Shown in pieces: positions 4,722-7,208 of a stretch of DNA of 7,208 bases. Position numbers and translations under genes: made by a program. Source of the stretch: Thermoplasmata archaeon (GTDB taxonomy: Archaea > Thermoplasmatota > Thermoplasmata > Thermoplasmatales > Thermoplasmataceae). Within the stretch, counting starts at the first letter, position 1; every line of letters starts with the position of its first letter. The DNA is taken from positions 1 through 7,208 of the forward strand of contig JAJZOT010000076.1 of NCBI GenBank assembly GCA_021847855.1. Reading direction: 5' to 3'. Below the pieces are notes generated by a model, which worked only from the letters and a program-made list of their open reading frames with translations, did no database searches and was not told the DNA's origin.

Positions 4722-6170
4722 ATGGAATCTGAATATAGCAAGGATGCTGAAATGGAAAGGTTGCTGGAAGATCTGAGAACGTCCAACATAAGGAAGGAGG
4801 ACTGGGAATTTCACGATAACCACAAACCAACTTATTCCACCGGTATCGGAATCAACAGGAAAGTAGTGGAGGAAATTTCGGATATTAAAAATGAGCCTGA
4901 CTGGATGAGGAGATTCAGATTAAAATCTCTTGAGATATTTCTGGCAAAACCTGTGCCAACATGGGGGCCTGACCTGTCAGGGATTGACTGGGAAAATACG
5001 AATTACTACACCAGGCCAGACGAGATTAATGCGAACAAATGGGAGGATGTTCCTGATGAGATTAAAGACACATTCACGAAACTCGGGGTTCCTGAAATGG
5101 AACAGAAATACCTTGCGGGTTCCGTAGCTCAGTATGACAGTGAAGGCGTTTACCACAATCTGAAAAAGGTCTGGGAAGACAAGGGGGTTGTATTCATGGA
5201 CCTCGATTCTGCAATAAGGGATCACCCTGACCTTGTGAAGGATTACTTCTGCAGGGCAGTTCCTGCCACGGATAACAAGTTTGCAGCCCTTAACGGCGCG
5301 GTCTGGAGCGGAGGATCATTCCTCTATGTACCTAAGGGAGTCCATATAGACATGCCTCTTCAGACATATTTCAGGATGAACGGTGAAGCAACCGGACAGT
5401 TTGAACACACAATCGTGGTGGCTGACGAAGGTTCCAAGGTTCATTACATAGAAGGGTGTACAGCACCTAAATATGACAGAAACTCACTTCACAGCGCAAT
5501 AGTTGAAATTTACGTTAAAAAGAATGCCCAGGCAAGATATACCAGCGTACAGAACTGGTCCAAGAGTGTGTACAACATGCCAACCAAGAGGGCGTGGGTC
5601 GATGAGAATGCCAAGATGGAATGGGTTGGCGGTTCTCTTGGTTCAAAGGTGACAATGCTATACCCGTCATCATACCTCAGGGGACCGTACGCTTCAGCAC
5701 ACAACCTCAATGTGTCGCTGGCTGGTCCGGGAACGGTCAAGGACACCGGAGCCAAAGCGCTTCATCTTGCCCCTTACACGAGTTCCAAGATAGTCGCCAA
5801 AAGTATAAGCATCGAGGATGGCAAGGCCATTTACAGGGGACTTCTGAGAATGAACAAGGGAGCTATTCACTCAAAGAGTCATGTACAGTGCGATGCGCTA
5901 CTGATAAACGACAAGTCCCAGAGTTTCACGTATCCCCATGACGAGATTTACGAACCGACTGCTACATTCGGCCATGAAGCAACCGTTGGAAGAATCGGTA
6001 CTGATGAACTTACATATCTCAGATCCAGGGGCCTGAGCGAGGATGAGGCGAGTTCGATGATTGTCCTCGGTTTCCTTGACGACGTGATGAAGGAGATTCC
6101 CATGGAATTCGCGGTAGAAATGAACAGGCTCATCAAACTTGAAATGGGTAAACTCGGCGCAGTAGGATGA
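4722..6170 (+). CDS. sufB: Fe-S cluster assembly scaffold protein SufB
   Basis: SufB is the scaffold subunit on which sulfur and iron are combined in the SufBCD complex. From the ATG at 4722 it has 482 residues, normal for SufB. The N-terminal part (about 1-185) contains the block PDWMRRFRLKSLEIF. The SufBD beta-helix core follows, from FAALNGAVWSGGSFLYVPKGV (starting at residue 187), through IEGCTAP with C246, to the end. C390 in SHVQCDALL lies where the E. coli scaffold has its essential Cys405, and E419 in GHEATVGRI is 29 residues further on, matching the E. coli Cys405-Glu434 spacing as I recall it. The C-terminal SEDEASSMIVLGF and IPMEFAVEMNRLI are also typical. The E. coli-type N-terminal Cys cluster is absent, as in many archaeal and Gram-positive SufB proteins. 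The gene lies 13 bp after sufC and 6 bp before sufD, so it is surely co-transcribed. ATG at 4716 or 4701 would add two or seven residues. Confidence 0.96.
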   Translation: MESEYSKDAEMERLLEDLRTSNIRKEDWEFHDNHKPTYSTGIGINRKVVEEISDIKNEPDWMRRFRLKSLEIFLAKPVPTWGPDLSGIDWENTNYYTRPDEINANKWEDVPDEIKDTFTKLGVPEMEQKYLAGSVAQYDSEGVYHNLKKVWEDKGVVFMDLDSAIRDHPDLVKDYFCRAVPATDNKFAALNGAVWSGGSFLYVPKGVHIDMPLQTYFRMNGEATGQFEHTIVVADEGSKVHYIEGCTAPKYDRNSLHSAIVEIYVKKNAQARYTSVQNWSKSVYNMPTKRAWVDENAKMEWVGGSLGSKVTMLYPSSYLRGPYASAHNLNVSLAGPGTVKDTGAKALHLAPYTSSKIVAKSISIEDGKAIYRGLLRMNKGAIHSKSHVQCDALLINDKSQSFTYPHDEIYEPTATFGHEATVGRIGTDELTYLRSRGLSEDEASSMIVLGFLDDVMKEIPMEFAVEMNRLIKLEMGKLGAVG

Positions 6171-6176
6171 TCTTCC

Positions 6177-7208
6177 ATGGAAAATTATCCGGAAACACTG
6201 AAAACAATACTGAACGATGAAGCTTACGGGTACCGCAGGGATGCTTTTCTGGCATTCCTCAAATCCCCGGTGAGAGATTACAAGGAAAGCCCTACGGTAA
6301 AGGACTATGTAGAGATATCAGACAAAGACCTTGAGAAGATGATATATGGCGAAATCTCTGACACGAGTGCAAACATAATTTTCGATCAGGACGCAGATAT
6401 AAAAATAATTAATGATGAAGTAACGGCATCGGATCAACTTCTGCAAAAAGGAGTCATCGTGTGTGACATGATCACAGCAATTTCCCAGCATAAGTTGCTG
6501 TTTGAGAAATACATTGTTCCAAGGCATGGGACCGAACGCATTGAGCACCTGATCAACTCTTCATGGAGGAATGGGCTTTTCATATACATACCTGAAAACT
6601 CCAGACTGAAAATCAAGATACATAATCTCTCTGATGCCGCATCGTCTTTCGCGTACAAATCGGCAATCATATGCGGCAAAGATTCTCAGGTAGAACTCAC
6701 GGATATTTACGGATCAACGGGAAGCGGAAACGGGATTCAGGGGAAGAACGTTTATTTCTTCCTTGATGAATATTCAAAGGTAAAGTATCACTACCTTCAG
6801 GATAAAATGGATACCGTTACTGACATAACTTTCGTGAGGCAGTATCAGGACAGATTCTCTGAATTCTCGTTTTTCCACATAAATCATGGGTCTTCCAGAG
6901 TGCTGTTCGCCAATGAATCTCAGCAGTTCGGGGTTTCTTCAGATTTCAGGGTATATGGGGTGAATTTCAGTACCAACAGCCAGAAAATGGACATCAGGGA
7001 CAGCAGTTTCCAGGAGGGGGTCGGTTCCTCCGCGGATATACAGGTGAGGGGCGTAGTCACAGGTTCAAGTTCAACAATCCACAGGGGAAATATCGACCTT
7101 GAGGAGATAGCCATAAAATCATCTGGCTTCTATGATTCAAAGATTCTTCTGCTTTCCAGGGAAGGATATGCCAATAGCAAGCCCGGGCTCATGATTAAAA
7201 ACAACGAC
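6177..7208 (+). CDS. sufD: SufD-like Fe-S cluster assembly protein (C-terminus cut by window edge)
   Basis: An open frame begins at ATG 6177 and runs 344 codons to the right edge without a stop. Its position after sufB, a SufD-like N-terminal helical section (about residues 1-70, with RRDAFLAFLKSP) and a later strand-rich section suggest SufD, the partner of SufB in the SufBCD scaffold. In the visible beta-helix part, NGLFIYIPENSRLKI (131-145) corresponds to the 'G.f.yvPk' strand of the SufBD family, and STIHRGNIDLEEIA (about 301-314) to the strands that lead into the conserved C-terminal histidine region. That region, which provides the cluster-assembly His, is outside the window. Sequence similarity is much weaker than for SufB, as is usual for SufD in this group. 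GGATGATC (6165-6172), overlapping the sufB stop, is a likely ribosome site. A second divergent SufB-like subunit is the only alternative. Confidence 0.85.
   Translation, partial: MENYPETLKTILNDEAYGYRRDAFLAFLKSPVRDYKESPTVKDYVEISDKDLEKMIYGEISDTSANIIFDQDADIKIINDEVTASDQLLQKGVIVCDMITAISQHKLLFEKYIVPRHGTERIEHLINSSWRNGLFIYIPENSRLKIKIHNLSDAASSFAYKSAIICGKDSQVELTDIYGSTGSGNGIQGKNVYFFLDEYSKVKYHYLQDKMDTVTDITFVRQYQDRFSEFSFFHINHGSSRVLFANESQQFGVSSDFRVYGVNFSTNSQKMDIRDSSFQEGVGSSADIQVRGVVTGSSSTIHRGNIDLEEIAIKSSGFYDSKILLLSREGYANSKPGLMIKNND

Noticed and set aside
5621..5941. 106-codon plus-strand frame inside sufB
   Set aside because: It lies entirely within the conserved SufB core in another frame, and its low-complexity translation resembles no known protein.
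1..7208. Mobile element, CRISPR, toxin-antitoxin or defence system
   Set aside because: I saw no terminal repeats, transposase, integrase, spacer-repeat pattern or toxin fold. The AAA_14 ATPase fragment alone does not justify such a call.

Overview
The window looks like chromosomal DNA of an archaeon of the order Thermoplasmatales (inference). The SDR-type L-threonine dehydrogenase closely resembles the Thermoplasma enzyme as I remember it. Arginine is mostly AGG/AGA and isoleucine often ATA. TATA-like boxes sit about 25 bp before several start codons, as expected for leaderless archaeal mRNAs, and internal operon genes have GGTGA/GGGG-type ribosome sites. I see no rRNA, tRNA, CRISPR array or insertion sequence, and no gene-free stretch longer than about 200 bp.

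Layout. (1) Positions 1-247, minus strand: the N-terminal part of an AAA ATPase of the AAA_14/DUF4143 type, running off the left edge. (2) Positions 248-440: a divergent intergenic region with a cluster of CATT/AATG dyads and a TATA-like box. (3) Positions 441-1394: NAD-dependent L-threonine 3-dehydrogenase. (4) Positions 1436-3140: a possible 16-codon Cys-rich mini-ORF, then an ABC-2 type exporter (ATPase plus six-helix permease), each overlapping the next by about 4 bp. (5) Positions 3184-3861, minus strand: a winged-helix regulator whose C-terminal region carries three cysteines spaced as in the SufR Fe-S-sensing family. (6) Positions 3959-7208, plus strand: the Fe-S cluster assembly operon sufC-sufB-sufD, with sufD running off the right edge.

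The most interesting part is the regulator/suf divergon. A SufR-like protein is encoded back to back with sufCBD, and between them lies a perfect inverted repeat, TTTAAACA-N8-TGTTTAAA (3909-3932). Its right arm overlaps the best TATA box for sufC. The simplest model is an archaeal feedback circuit: the regulator binds an Fe-S cluster and represses the suf operon when clusters are plentiful, by blocking TBP. The genes and the repeat are visible in the sequence; cluster binding and repression are inferred. SufC (ATPase) with SufB and SufD forms the scaffold that assembles clusters. No cysteine desulfurase or sulfur carrier gene is visible in the window.

The dehydrogenase and the ABC exporter have no evident functional tie to the suf genes. 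The exporter gene pair converges on the regulator with a 43-bp gap.
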